Positions 55,008 to 63,307 of a stretch of 64,000 nt of DNA are shown here, one piece after another (the stretch's first letter is position 1; every line of letters begins with the position of its first letter). The position numbers and the translations under genes are program-made. The notes beneath the pieces are model-generated. The model had not been told where the DNA came from, did no database searches, and saw only the letters and a program-made list of their open reading frames with translations. The stretch is taken from NCBI GenBank assembly GCA_963764235.1, contig CAVXRO010000014.1, positions 806,001 through 870,000 of the forward strand, in the 5' to 3' direction. This DNA is from DATFVA01 sp963764235 (GTDB lineage Bacteria > Bacteroidota > Ignavibacteria > Ignavibacteriales > Ignavibacteriaceae).

Positions 55008-56530
55008 CGGATAAGACAGCCGATATTAAAATCACGAAACTAACGGCGTTAATCGAGCTGGCTCAACTATTAGGTCAGCAAGGTGATTATGAAGAAGTGC
55101 TAAGACTGGTAGTTGAAAAAGCATCGCAAATGGTAAATTCCAGTTCAGCGTTGATTATGATGATAAACCCCAAAACAAGGAACACGATAAAAACTATTTA
55201 TGCTGAAAAAAATATTGAGGATGAGCAGAATCATTTTGTTCATATTAATGTTAGCGGCTGGGTAATTCTGAATAATAAATCATTGTTGAGTGATAATATT
55301 AAAACCAGTAACCTGTTTAGAAAAAAACTATTTGATAAATTTCATATAAAGTCGGTTATGTGTGTCCCTTTCAGAATTGAAAATATTATAATAGGTACGC
55401 TATTACTTTTCAATAATGAAAACGAGGATTGTTTTACGGAAGAGGATCTTTCTTTCCTTGAAAAATTTGCTTCTGTTGTTTCACCATTCCTGCATTGTAC
55501 ACAATCGATTTCTCAATACTTTATGTCAGTACTCCCAAAACAAGTATTACTAAATAAATATGCCGCGCTGGGATTACTTGGTAAAAGCAAAAGGTTTATT
55601 GAGTTATTGCAGGCAATTGAGGCTGCAGTGCGATGTGACGTTAGAATATTATTAGAGGGAGAAAGCGGAACAGGTAAGGAATTGGTTGCCAGGGCTGTGC
55701 ACAATCTTGGCTCCAGAAGTGAGAAAAAATTTGTAGCAATAGATTGCGGAGCTATTCAGCCAAACCTGGTTGAAAGTGAACTTTTTGGACATATTAAAGG
55801 CTCATTTACAGGCGCTGCAATAGATCGTAAGGGTTTGTTCGAAGAGGCAAATGGCGGAACTCTTTTTATGGATGAGATAAATAATCTGCCGGTTGATATG
55901 CAGGCCAAGCTTCTCAGGGTGCTTCAGGATGAAGAGATTCGACCGGTTGGAAGCAACTTTACCCGGAAAGTGAATGTGCGTATCATTACGGCTTCCAGTT
56001 TCTCACTTCATAAATTAGTCGGTGAGGAGAAATTCAGAGAAGATCTGTACTATCGACTGAATGTATATCCTATTCATGTCCCGGCACTTAAAGAGAGAGC
56101 TGAAGATATTCCACTGCTAGCAGATCATTTTCTAAAGAAGTTTGCTTCTGAACAGAAAAAACAGATCGAAGGTATACACGAAGAAGTTTTGGATTATTTA
56201 AGACAGCGTCAATGGCCGGGAAATATAAGAGAACTTGAAAATTTTATTCAGAGATTGGTTACTCTGGATACAAAAAATGAAAAAATAATCGACCGAAAAA
56301 TATTGCCTGCTGAATTTCAAAAAGAACTGAGAAAATTAAAAAAGGATTTCCAGGAAATTGAGATTTCAAATTCCCTTGGCGAGAGCTTAACCGAATATGA
56401 AGAGGCGTTGATCAGAACAGTTCTAATGAATTGCGAATGGAATCAATCAAAAGCCGCACGAAGGTTAAATATCTCTGAACATGATATTCGATACAAAATC
56501 AAGAAACTAAAGATCAAAAAACCGGATTAA
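55004..56530 (+). CDS. Sigma-54-dependent activator with GAF domain
   Basis: In 508 residues, residues 15-165 are a GAF-type sensor (ELAQLLGQQGDYEEVLRLVV; FHIKSVMCVPFRIEN). Residues 188-420 are the AAA+ domain with Walker A GESGTGKE (219-226), the sigma-54 contact loop GSFTGA (266-271, normally GAFTGA) and Walker B GGTLFMDE (284-291). The Fis-type HTH is at the end (MNCEWNQSKAARRLNISEHD). It has no receiver, so its input is a GAF ligand or phosphorylation by the co-transcribed kinases. It overlaps the kinase gene by four bases. A sigma-54-like -24 box lies upstream of the next transcription unit (56694-56709). Confidence 0.92.
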   Translation: MTDKTADIKITKLTALIELAQLLGQQGDYEEVLRLVVEKASQMVNSSSALIMMINPKTRNTIKTIYAEKNIEDEQNHFVHINVSGWVILNNKSLLSDNIKTSNLFRKKLFDKFHIKSVMCVPFRIENIIIGTLLLFNNENEDCFTEEDLSFLEKFASVVSPFLHCTQSISQYFMSVLPKQVLLNKYAALGLLGKSKRFIELLQAIEAAVRCDVRILLEGESGTGKELVARAVHNLGSRSEKKFVAIDCGAIQPNLVESELFGHIKGSFTGAAIDRKGLFEEANGGTLFMDEINNLPVDMQAKLLRVLQDEEIRPVGSNFTRKVNVRIITASSFSLHKLVGEEKFREDLYYRLNVYPIHVPALKERAEDIPLLADHFLKKFASEQKKQIEGIHEEVLDYLRQRQWPGNIRELENFIQRLVTLDTKNEKIIDRKILPAEFQKELRKLKKDFQEIEISNSLGESLTEYEEALIRTVLMNCEWNQSKAARRLNISEHDIRYKIKKLKIKKPD

Positions 56531-56693
56531 ACCGCCCTGCTAACCTCCTCCCTAAAACAATCTTTTTTTTTTAATTCGCCAATTCTGGCGAGTTATTTTA
56601 AATGGATTTATAAATCCTGCTCTTAAGTCCACTCTTTGCTTAAATGCTTATATAACAATGACTTGGTGTTAAAGGTTATTTAAAAATATCATT

Positions 56694-56709
56694 TGGCACT
56701 TTATTAGAA
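56694..56709 (+). promoter_or_regulatory. Candidate sigma-54 promoter
   Basis: TGGCAC (56694-56699), N5, then TAGAA against the consensus TGGCACN5TTGCA. The -24 element is perfect and correctly placed, but the -12 GC is GA. It is 60 bases before the lipoprotein gene start and follows directly after a sigma-54 activator operon. Between 56531 and 56693 there is only a T-rich stretch and a TCGCCA-attc-TGGCGA hairpin (56575-56590). Confidence 0.45.
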
Positions 56710-56768
56710 TCATCGAAACGGCTTTAATAAATATAAACACATTCATAAACTATTTTGAGGAGGTTTAC

Positions 56769-57365
56769 GTGAAGACTAAAATATTTTTCTTTGCTCTCTT
56801 TGCTTTCATGGGACTGTTGCTGGTTGGCTGTTCTGATGAACAGCAGTCACCGGTAACTCCCATAGATCAAGGTTCACTGGAAAAAGTAATCAACAGAGAA
56901 TTCACGGCGAACGAATTTCCCACTGGCATAATTGATTCAGGTATTTTCAGATATCCAGATGGAAAAATCTTATTTAGTGGTCATCGGGGAACTGTCTGGT
57001 TCGATGCTGATTTTTTACCAGGTGATACTGATCCTGACCTTCTTACTAGTCCTGGGGAAATAGAAATTAACGGCATGATAGATCCGGTTACCGGTGTAGG
57101 GCAGTTTCATGGAAAACTGTTACTTACACCTGAATCGCCTGAAACTGGGGGTGGTGAATGGGTATTCACCTGGAATGGAGATGCTACATTCAGTCTAACA
57201 GCGTGGAACGGAGGACCAGGATGGACTTTAACCTTAAGGGATCTAGGACATGGAAATGGCGGTTCTTTAACCGGGATGCAATGCAGAGTAGATCTAATTG
57301 TCACTTTTCCACCCGATATGTCAACATGGACGGGTACTGGGCATGGGTTTATTTTATCCCATTAA
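56769..57365 (+). CDS. Lipoprotein of unknown function
   Basis: The 198-residue protein starts at GTG 56769 after a GAGGAGG box. The lipobox is LLLVGC, with C21 the likely lipidated residue. The mature part is beta-rich: FRYPDGKILFSGHRGTVWFD, VTGVGQFHGKLLLTP, GEWVFTWNGDATFSLTAWNG. This resembles ABC-transporter-like or heat-shock-like lipocalin sandwiches, but I do not recognise the family. It is 238 bases downstream of the activator gene and behind the candidate sigma-54 promoter. A hairpin separates it from the Kelch gene. Confidence 0.8.
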   Translation: MKTKIFFFALFAFMGLLLVGCSDEQQSPVTPIDQGSLEKVINREFTANEFPTGIIDSGIFRYPDGKILFSGHRGTVWFDADFLPGDTDPDLLTSPGEIEINGMIDPVTGVGQFHGKLLLTPESPETGGGEWVFTWNGDATFSLTAWNGGPGWTLTLRDLGHGNGGSLTGMQCRVDLIVTFPPDMSTWTGTGHGFILSH

Positions 57366-57380
57366 CTCTTAATCAACAAA

Positions 57381-57414
57381 TGACGGTCATCCCGACTAAT
57401 CGGGATGACTGTCA
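57381..57414 (+). terminator. Strong hairpin between the lipoprotein and Kelch genes
   Basis: TGACGGTCATCCCGA (57381-57395) pairs with TCGGGATGACTGTCA (57400-57414) over a four-base loop with one G-T pair. It is followed by AATAATTATT rather than a clean T-run, so it may attenuate or process RNA instead of terminating fully. The GTCATCCCGA...TCGGGATGAC form is also a common dispersed repeat. Confidence 0.55.
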
Positions 57415-57438
57415 AATAATTATTAAAGGAGGTTTACA

Positions 57439-58937
57439 ATGAGAAAGTTAGATTACTGGAAATATTGTTTAATTATTGTTTCCTTAGTATTAGTTTCCAT
57501 CCAAATCCAGGCACAAAATGATTTGGACACAAAAACAGAATATGATAACAGCAAGACTAAATGCTACTGCATCTGTCGTTAATGACAAAATCTATGCTAT
57601 CGGGGGATCGACCTTAAGTGCCTGGGATGTGTCAAATAATGAAGTATATGATCCTTCAATAGATAGCTGGGAGACAAAAGCGTCTATGCCAACAGCAAGA
57701 GGATTTCTAACTTCCGAAGTTGTCAATGACACAATTTATGTTATCGGGGGCGGTTATCCCTCTTCGACAAATAAAAATGAAGCATATGATCATCTTACGG
57801 ATAACTGGTCGACCAAAGCGGATATGCCTGATAACAGGTTAGGTATGCGCGCTGGTGTTGTTGATGGGATAATTTACATCGTAGGGGGTAATTATGATCA
57901 AGGCAACTGCTTTGCTTATAATCCTGCTACGGATACGTGGACGACAAAACAATCTATGCCTTCAGGCGGCGGAGCCTTATCTGTAACAGTTTATAATGGA
58001 TTAATCTATACATTCGGTGGGTCAACTTATAATAATCAGGTATGGGCTGCATTACCATATGTGTATGCATATGATCCGCAGACAGACACCTGGACACAAA
58101 AGCAGAATATGCCCACTCCAAGGTTTGCTTTGCGTACATATTTGGTTAATAATAAAATATACGCGCTAGGAGGAAGTCAGGCCGAAAACACATCTTTAGC
58201 AACTATAGAAGTATATGATCCGGAAACTGATTCGTGGGATACACAGGGTGATATGCCTGTTCAGCTTTCCTGGTTTACAAGTGCAGTGTTTGACACTTTA
58301 ATTTATGTAATAGGAGGAACAACCAATTGGCAGAATGTCACCGGAGCGGTATGGGAATATGATCCACCATACACCCGTCCCGGTAGAGCTTACCTCCTTC
58401 GCTGCGTCTGCAAACGGAAAAGAAGTAACACTTAACTGGTCAACTGCAACCGAGTTAAACAATATGGAATTTGAAGTGCAGAGAAGTTCTCAAGGAAGAG
58501 AATTTGTTACTATCGGTGTTGTGTATGGAAAGGGAACTACAACTGAAAGACAGGATTACAGGTATGCAGATAAAATCCAGACAGACGGGAAATATTCCTA
58601 CAGATTAAAACAGGTCGATTATGACGGCAGCTATAAGTACTCAGATGCGGTAGAATTAGAATGGCGCGCATTTAACTCTTATCTGCTTGAACAGAACTAT
58701 CCCAATCCGTTCAATCCAACCACCACCATAGGATTTGGTGTAGAAAATAAATCCGATATTAAGATTACGGTATTTAATTCAGTTGGAGAAGAAGTAGCTG
58801 TTGTCTTGAATGAAGAAAGAGAACCAGGATTTTATCAGGTAGATTTCAATGCCGCTAATTTGCCAAGCGGAGTTTATTTCTATCAGCTAAAAGCCGGAGA
58901 TTTTATACAGACTAAGAAAATGATTCTACTCAGATAG
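57439..58937 (+). CDS. Secreted Kelch-repeat protein with sorting tag, two frameshifts
   Basis: ATG 57439, with AGGAGG upstream, encodes a signal peptide (MRKLDYWKYCLIIVSLVLVS, then IQIQA). Removing one A from the run 57515-57518 joins it to WTQKQNMITARLNATASVVN and a six-blade Kelch propeller (repeated VNDKIYAIGG, VYDPxTDSWxTK). The literal Kelch frame stops at 58435. A second one-base correction near 58358-58372 gives DPPYTPVPVELTSFAASANG, then LEQNYPNPFNPTTTIGFG and a sorting-domain end KKMILLR (58937). The complete protein is about 498 residues, exported and surface-attached. Kelch propellers bind glycans or proteins; the ligand is unknown. Literal pieces are 57518-58435 and 58335-58937. 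Confidence 0.8.
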
Positions 58938-58979
58938 AATCAAGTGATCAGAGGACTAGCTCTGGAGAGTTTTTGGAGA

Positions 58980-59010
58980 GGCGGTTCAAATCCGTCCGTC
59001 AGCTCAAAAA
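58980..59010. other. attachment-site-like copy 2 (tRNA-Thr 3' end fragment)
   Basis: A 31-base match with one difference to 44909-44939 of tRNA-Thr: GGCGGTTCAAATCCGTCCGT, then CAGCTCAAAAA. The rest of the tRNA is absent. It marks the right end of the 14-kb island and the left end of the next segment. Confidence 0.75.
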
Positions 59011-59012
59011 TT

Positions 59013-59048
59013 AAGGCCTTGTGATAAAAAGTCGCAGGGCCTTTTTAT
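59013..59048 (+). terminator. Terminator following the tRNA fragment
   Basis: AAGGCC (59013-59018) pairs with GGCCTT (59038-59043), followed by TTTATTT. Each of the three tRNA-end copies is followed by a different hairpin of this kind. Confidence 0.7.
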
Positions 59049-59154
59049 TTGGAGTTAACTGATAATATGTTAAAAAGGTAATTTGCCTGAGTATAATATT
59101 GCCTGCATAAAGAATTTGAGTTAGTTTAACTATGACTTTTACAAAAGGATTGGT

Positions 59155-60096
59155 ATGAAAGCTGTTATTTGCAATAAATATGGTCCGCCGGAAGTACTTC
59201 AGATTAAAGAGGTTGAAAAGCCTCTTCCTGAAGCAAGTGAAGTGCTTATTAAAATCGCGGCTTCAACAGCTCATATCGGCGATACTAAGATCCGCCGCTT
59301 TGAGCCCGGATTGGGACCGGTTAAGGATTTCTTCTTTAAGCCGTTGATGAGGATTATCGTCGGCTTTAGCGGCCCGAGAAAAAAAATACTCGGGATGGAA
59401 CTCTCAGGGGAAATAGAGGCAGTAGGCAAAGATGTTACGCTCTTTAAAGTGGGTGATCCTGTTTTTGCATCTACCGAATTCCGGTTCGGTACATATGCAG
59501 AGTACTGCTGCGTTCCCGAAAACGGTATCCTTGCAGTTAAACCGGTCAATATGACGCACTCAGAGGCCGCACCTGTTTCCAACGGCGGTATAACGGCGTT
59601 AATTCACCTTAGAAAGGTAAATATACAGAAGGGACAAAAGGTGTTGATCTACGGAGCTTCCGGCAGTGTCGGTACTTATGCGGTTCAGATAGCTAAGCAT
59701 CTGGGCGCAGAGGTTACGGCTGTGTGCAGTTCTTCGAACCTGGAATTGGTAAGATCTATAGGCGCGGATAAGGTGATAGATTATACTAAGGAAGATTTTA
59801 CACAGAACGGTGAGATTTACGATGTTATATATGATGCTGTCGGGAAGCTTGAAAGGTCTAAATGTAGGAAGTCGCTCTCTAAAACGGGACACTATCTGAA
59901 CGTTCTTACTGTGTCGGGCAACATTAAGCTGAAGGTTCAGGACCTGTACACATTAAAAGAACTCTGCGAAACCGGTAAGCTGAAGACGGTGATAGACAGA
60001 TGTTATCCGATGGAAGAAATAGCTGAGGCTCACAGGTATGTCGATAAAGGACATAAAAAAGGGAATGTAATAATAATTATTGATGCTTCTCTCTGA
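59155..60096 (+). CDS. MDR-family NAD(P)-dependent oxidoreductase (quinone-reductase-like)
   Basis: The 313-residue protein has the GroES-like half (MKAVICNKYGPPEVLQIKEV ... GMELSGEIEAVGKDV) and the Rossmann half (VLIYGASGSVGTYAVQIAKH, about 164-183). The structural zinc cysteines and the catalytic Cys-His of zinc alcohol dehydrogenases are absent, so it fits the zeta-crystallin/quinone oxidoreductase group. It uses NADPH to reduce quinones or alpha,beta-unsaturated carbonyls. It is convergent with the CGNR gene and overlaps its 3' end by 20 bases. Confidence 0.9.
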   Translation: MKAVICNKYGPPEVLQIKEVEKPLPEASEVLIKIAASTAHIGDTKIRRFEPGLGPVKDFFFKPLMRIIVGFSGPRKKILGMELSGEIEAVGKDVTLFKVGDPVFASTEFRFGTYAEYCCVPENGILAVKPVNMTHSEAAPVSNGGITALIHLRKVNIQKGQKVLIYGASGSVGTYAVQIAKHLGAEVTAVCSSSNLELVRSIGADKVIDYTKEDFTQNGEIYDVIYDAVGKLERSKCRKSLSKTGHYLNVLTVSGNIKLKVQDLYTLKELCETGKLKTVIDRCYPMEEIAEAHRYVDKGHKKGNVIIIIDASL

Positions 60097-60703
60097 ATTT
60101 TCTTACTTTGGCCAGGTTGCCGCAGTCTTTCATACTGCACCATTGGCGACTCCCGTTCTTGCTGGTGTCGAGAAACAGCCATCCGCAGTCATCTCCGCCG
60201 CATTCTTTTACTCTGTGCAGGTTGCCCGAGGTTAACAGTTCCGATGCGGAAAGCGCTATCTGCCAGATTATACCTGCCGGTTCTTCGTTTTGCGATTCCA
60301 GATCCCATTTGAATCCTCCTGAATCGAACCGCAGTTTCTGATGTTCCCGTGCCGTGCTGCATTCTTTGTTCAGCAGCCCGACGTCTTCACTGTCCGGCTC
60401 CTCCCCTCTTACCAGGCTTATGAAAATCCGGTAAATTGCCTCCCGTATTCCTATTGCCTTTTTGTATGCCTTGTGTGAAGCCTTCTCATCTGCCCGCCCG
60501 ATACGGATAAATTTTTCTGCCCCAGTATCGTCTATTATTCCGGCTTTATGCGCCCAGTCAACCAGGTCGGAGAAGTTTTCCAGTTTATCGCCCAGCACTT
60601 TATAGCCGCGCGGATCTTCTTCATTAAGTCCTGTTCTTCCGCTTACGGAGTTAACGAAATCCAGCGAAAGGTTATTCGCTACGTATTTGTGTTTTTCTGC
60701 CAT
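60077..60703 (-). CDS. CGNR zinc-finger transcriptional regulator
   Basis: The 208-residue protein has the two domains of the CGNR family. The N-terminal ABATE-type stress-sensing domain (NNLSLDFVNSVSGRTG to about 150) is followed by a treble-clef zinc finger CGGDDC and CSMKDCGNLAKVRKF (about 168-206). The invariant W in DDCGWLFLD is present. It probably represses or activates the divergent ABM-DinB gene: a palindrome of GGTTAC units lies between the two starts. The 3' end overlaps the oxidoreductase gene by 20 bases. Confidence 0.9.
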   Translation of the reverse strand: MAEKHKYVANNLSLDFVNSVSGRTGLNEEDPRGYKVLGDKLENFSDLVDWAHKAGIIDDTGAEKFIRIGRADEKASHKAYKKAIGIREAIYRIFISLVRGEEPDSEDVGLLNKECSTAREHQKLRFDSGGFKWDLESQNEEPAGIIWQIALSASELLTSGNLHRVKECGGDDCGWLFLDTSKNGSRQWCSMKDCGNLAKVRKFREKHQ

Positions 60704-60716
60704 ATATCATCTTTCT

Positions 60717-60794
60717 GGTAACCAATAAAATACACTTGACAGGTTACAAATATAATATTATTTTGTAACCGGTGAAATTAAAATAACTGGTTAC
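60717..60794. promoter_or_regulatory. Operator cluster for the CGNR regulator
   Basis: GGTTACAAA (60742-60750) and TTTGTAACC (60762-60770) form a perfect nine-base inverted repeat with an 11-base AT spacer. Further half-sites are GGTAACC at 60717-60723 and GGTTAC at 60789-60794. A TTGACA (60736-60741) abuts the palindrome. All lie between the divergent CGNR and ABM-DinB genes. Confidence 0.75.
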
Positions 60795-60830
60795 GGACAA
60801 ATAATCAATTCATTTTAAAGTGAGGCAAAA

Positions 60831-61622
60831 ATGATAACAAGGATCTGGCACGGAAGAGTGAAGAAGAGGGATGCAGAGAAATACCGCAGACACGTAATCG
60901 ATACGGGTATAAGGGATTACCTTAAGATAAAAGGCAACGCAGGGGCGCAGATACTTCAGAGCAGCGATGATGAAGTTTCTCATATTTTCACCGTTACACA
61001 GTGGGATAACATTGAGTCGGTTAAAAAGTTTGCGGGAAAGAATTACGCAAAAGCGAAGTATTACCCTGAAGATGAAAAATACCTGCTTGAGCTTGAGCCG
61101 GAAGTAAAGCATTATGAGACAGTCTCTTTCTCAAATCTGATGATAAGAAAGCTTCTTCAGCAGTTTACGGATCTTTACGATGGTAATAACTGGACTGACA
61201 GAAACTTTATTTCGCTGTTGAGTTCGGTTGACGAAGAAACTGCTTTTTACCAGCCTTTCCCGGGTAAGCATTCCGTTGCCGAAATATTGTGGCACATTAT
61301 CTACTGGAGAAGGGCTGTGCTGCACAGGATGAAAAAGGATTTTAAGTTTGAGGAATGGACCGAAAAGGAGCAGAATTTTCTTTCCCCTGAACTGCTGCGG
61401 AAAAAAGGCTGGAAAAAGTTGGGGCAGGAGCTGATGGATACACAGGAGCAGCTGGTGAAGTCCCTGATCACCAAAACGGATGATTTCTTGGAAGAAGAGA
61501 ACAGACCCGGACATAAAAACAGAACTGACCTTGAAGGCCTGCTGCATCACGATTATTATCACCTGGGACAAATAGGACTGGTAATATCGATCCTGGAAGG
61601 ACAGCGTAAAGCAGCCGGCTGA
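60831..61622 (+). CDS. ABM-like domain fused to DinB-type domain
   Basis: In 263 residues, residues 1-100 resemble an antibiotic-biosynthesis monooxygenase/heme-degrading ferredoxin-like domain (MITRIWHGRVKKRDAEKYRR, HIFTVTQWDNIESVKKFAG). Residues 105-258 are a DinB/YfiT-type four-helix metal protein with likely ligand histidines in KHSVAEILWHIIYW and LHHDYYHLGQIGL. The catalytic identity is unknown; DinB_2 proteins include thiol transferases and uncharacterised members. It starts 128 bases from the divergent CGNR gene across the operator, so joint regulation is likely. Confidence 0.87.
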   Translation: MITRIWHGRVKKRDAEKYRRHVIDTGIRDYLKIKGNAGAQILQSSDDEVSHIFTVTQWDNIESVKKFAGKNYAKAKYYPEDEKYLLELEPEVKHYETVSFSNLMIRKLLQQFTDLYDGNNWTDRNFISLLSSVDEETAFYQPFPGKHSVAEILWHIIYWRRAVLHRMKKDFKFEEWTEKEQNFLSPELLRKKGWKKLGQELMDTQEQLVKSLITKTDDFLEEENRPGHKNRTDLEGLLHHDYYHLGQIGLVISILEGQRKAAG

Positions 61623-61779
61623 TCATTGATTTTTATCGCTGCAATAACAGATTACACGCTCCGGTTCCGTGGATTAGGTGTAATAACTCTTTATAAATGT
61701 CTTTTGAATAAGCTGCCAGTGTCGTAACAGACTTAGTCCACTCTAAACGGTTCCGCAATCGATGGAAATGTTCCGGGTC

Positions 61780-63107
61780 TTATGAAAATATTTCCCTGTC
61801 GCGGATCTTTACGGGAACAGTGTAGTCTTCTTCAAACCAGGTTGTTTCGCCCGGCTTCCTGGGCGGCTTTGCCAGCTCCAGCTTCTTTTTGGCTTTCTTC
61901 GTTTCATTCTGCGTTACACGGAAATGGTAATGGTCGAAAATTGTCAGCGCTTCTATCATATATGATACCGCGATCCGGCGGTCTTTTATAAGCAGCAGGT
62001 TCTCGCCGTTTTTCGTGTCGGCCGCCGGGGAAAAATTGTACGAGCCAAGGTATACACGGGCGGTAGGCTTGTCGAAATCGATCACTACAAATTTGTGGTG
62101 CATCCTGATGCCGCTGCCGCCGGCCGGCTCTTTCTTGAATGGCTCGGGAAGGTTTTTGCTTAGTGTCGACGGATATACGGGCGCGGTATTGCCGTCGGGT
62201 TTCTGCAGGGTTATTCCTCCCACTCTCTTATCGCTTATACCATATACGAATTTGCTGTTGTCCTGCGTGACGTTAACGATCGCGTTTTTAAGTGACCCGC
62301 TGGTTTGTGAAAGGAATGCAAGCGAGTAGAACAGCGTGGATTTGGTGTTATTCTCTATGTCCTTCGCTATGTCATCAAGCAAAGCATTCCCGGCGGAATG
62401 GGGCGAAAAGGAAACTTTTGCGTCAATGCCTGCCAGTTTCAGGTCTTCCCATCCGGCAGATCCGGTTGCAGAGAATGCCGCAACAGTACCATTATTCCAA
62501 TAGTCCTGAAATGCATCAAGGAAGGGCTGGATCGCTTTTTTGCCTTTTAGAATTACCGCATTGTTGTTCTGAACGAAGAAACCTCTCCACGAAAAGTTAG
62601 TTGAACAGCATACCGCATATTTTGCCTTTGGTCCGTTTACCACAATTGTCTTGTTGTGCTGCAGCTTCCCCATATGCTGCCTTTTGATGTTGGCTGCCGT
62701 CGCGGTCTGCTTCAGTTCATCTTCTGCCTGGTTCTCCGCCGAACCTTTTTTACCATGATCTCCGTCGTCATCTATTATGATCTTCAACCGCTGCCCGAGT
62801 TGCTTCAACCGGTCGACAATTTCCGCTTCGTTCAGATCGTACGCGATCATACAGACTTCCGACTTATCGTCGTCGATCGCCTTATCGAGCACTTCAAGAA
62901 TGGCTTCGCGGGTTTCAAATCCCATCCATTTGTACGCATCTTCTGCGTCCGGGTGGGTCGCCTTGAAAGTTAGTCCATCGACTGCTTTTGTGGGGAGCAG
63001 AGTGGAGGGTCTAAAGATTCCTGCCAGCCGAGGTAGCACATTTCAGGGGGAATGGCTTCGGGGATCCCGGTGGTGATTTTATAAAAATTCCCGCGGGTGT
63101 TGTTCAT
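61780..63107 (-). CDS. PLD-like domain protein, frameshifted near its N-terminus
   Basis: From ATG 63105-63107 the gene encodes MNNTRGNFYKITTGIPEAIP, then EMCYLGWQESLDPPLCSP, and loses the frame at the G run 62992-62995. Adding one base gives SPTKAVDGLTFKATHPDAED and on to 61780. The literal ORF starts at 63039 (419 residues). Two HKD-type motifs occur: LQHNKTIVVN (Asp replaced by Asn) and MHHKFVVID with YLGSYNFSPAAD. The asymmetric HKD pair suggests a nuclease- or phosphatase-like PLD relative. It is cytosolic with no signal peptide. It lies just before the third attachment-like copy. Confidence 0.8.
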
Positions 63108-63198
63108 AAAACAAGTTCCGCCAATGGAAACAGGACAGTGAACCTGACTTTTGAAAAGAACATCAACGATACTGTTTTTGTTCAGGATGTAATGGACT

Positions 63199-63220
63199 AA
63201 TCTGTCCGCCAGCTCAAAAA
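63199..63220. other. attachment-site-like copy 3 (tRNA-Thr 3' end fragment)
   Basis: AATCTGTCCGCCAGCTCAAA, then AA, matches tRNA-Thr 44918-44939 at 21 of 22 positions. Unlike copy 2 it lacks the T-arm upstream half. It marks the right end of the second island segment. Confidence 0.65.
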
Positions 63221-63224
63221 GAAA

Positions 63225-63256
63225 GCCCTGAATCAGTGAGTTTCAGGGCATTTTCA
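63225..63256 (+). terminator. Terminator following tRNA-end copy 3
   Basis: GCCCTGAA (63225-63232) pairs with TTCAGGGC (63242-63249), followed by ATTTTCATTG. It is a perfect eight-base stem with a nine-base loop. Confidence 0.75.
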
Positions 63257-63307
63257 TTGTAACGAAAACCTCAGGCGGGAACGTGTTCACTCTCTTTTAA
63301 TTAAGAT

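Noticed and set aside
56691..56700. ATTTGGCAC as a third end of the DUF1670 element
   Set aside because: Only about ten bases match the inverted repeat and no element gene is adjacent; a sigma-54 -24 box explains it better.
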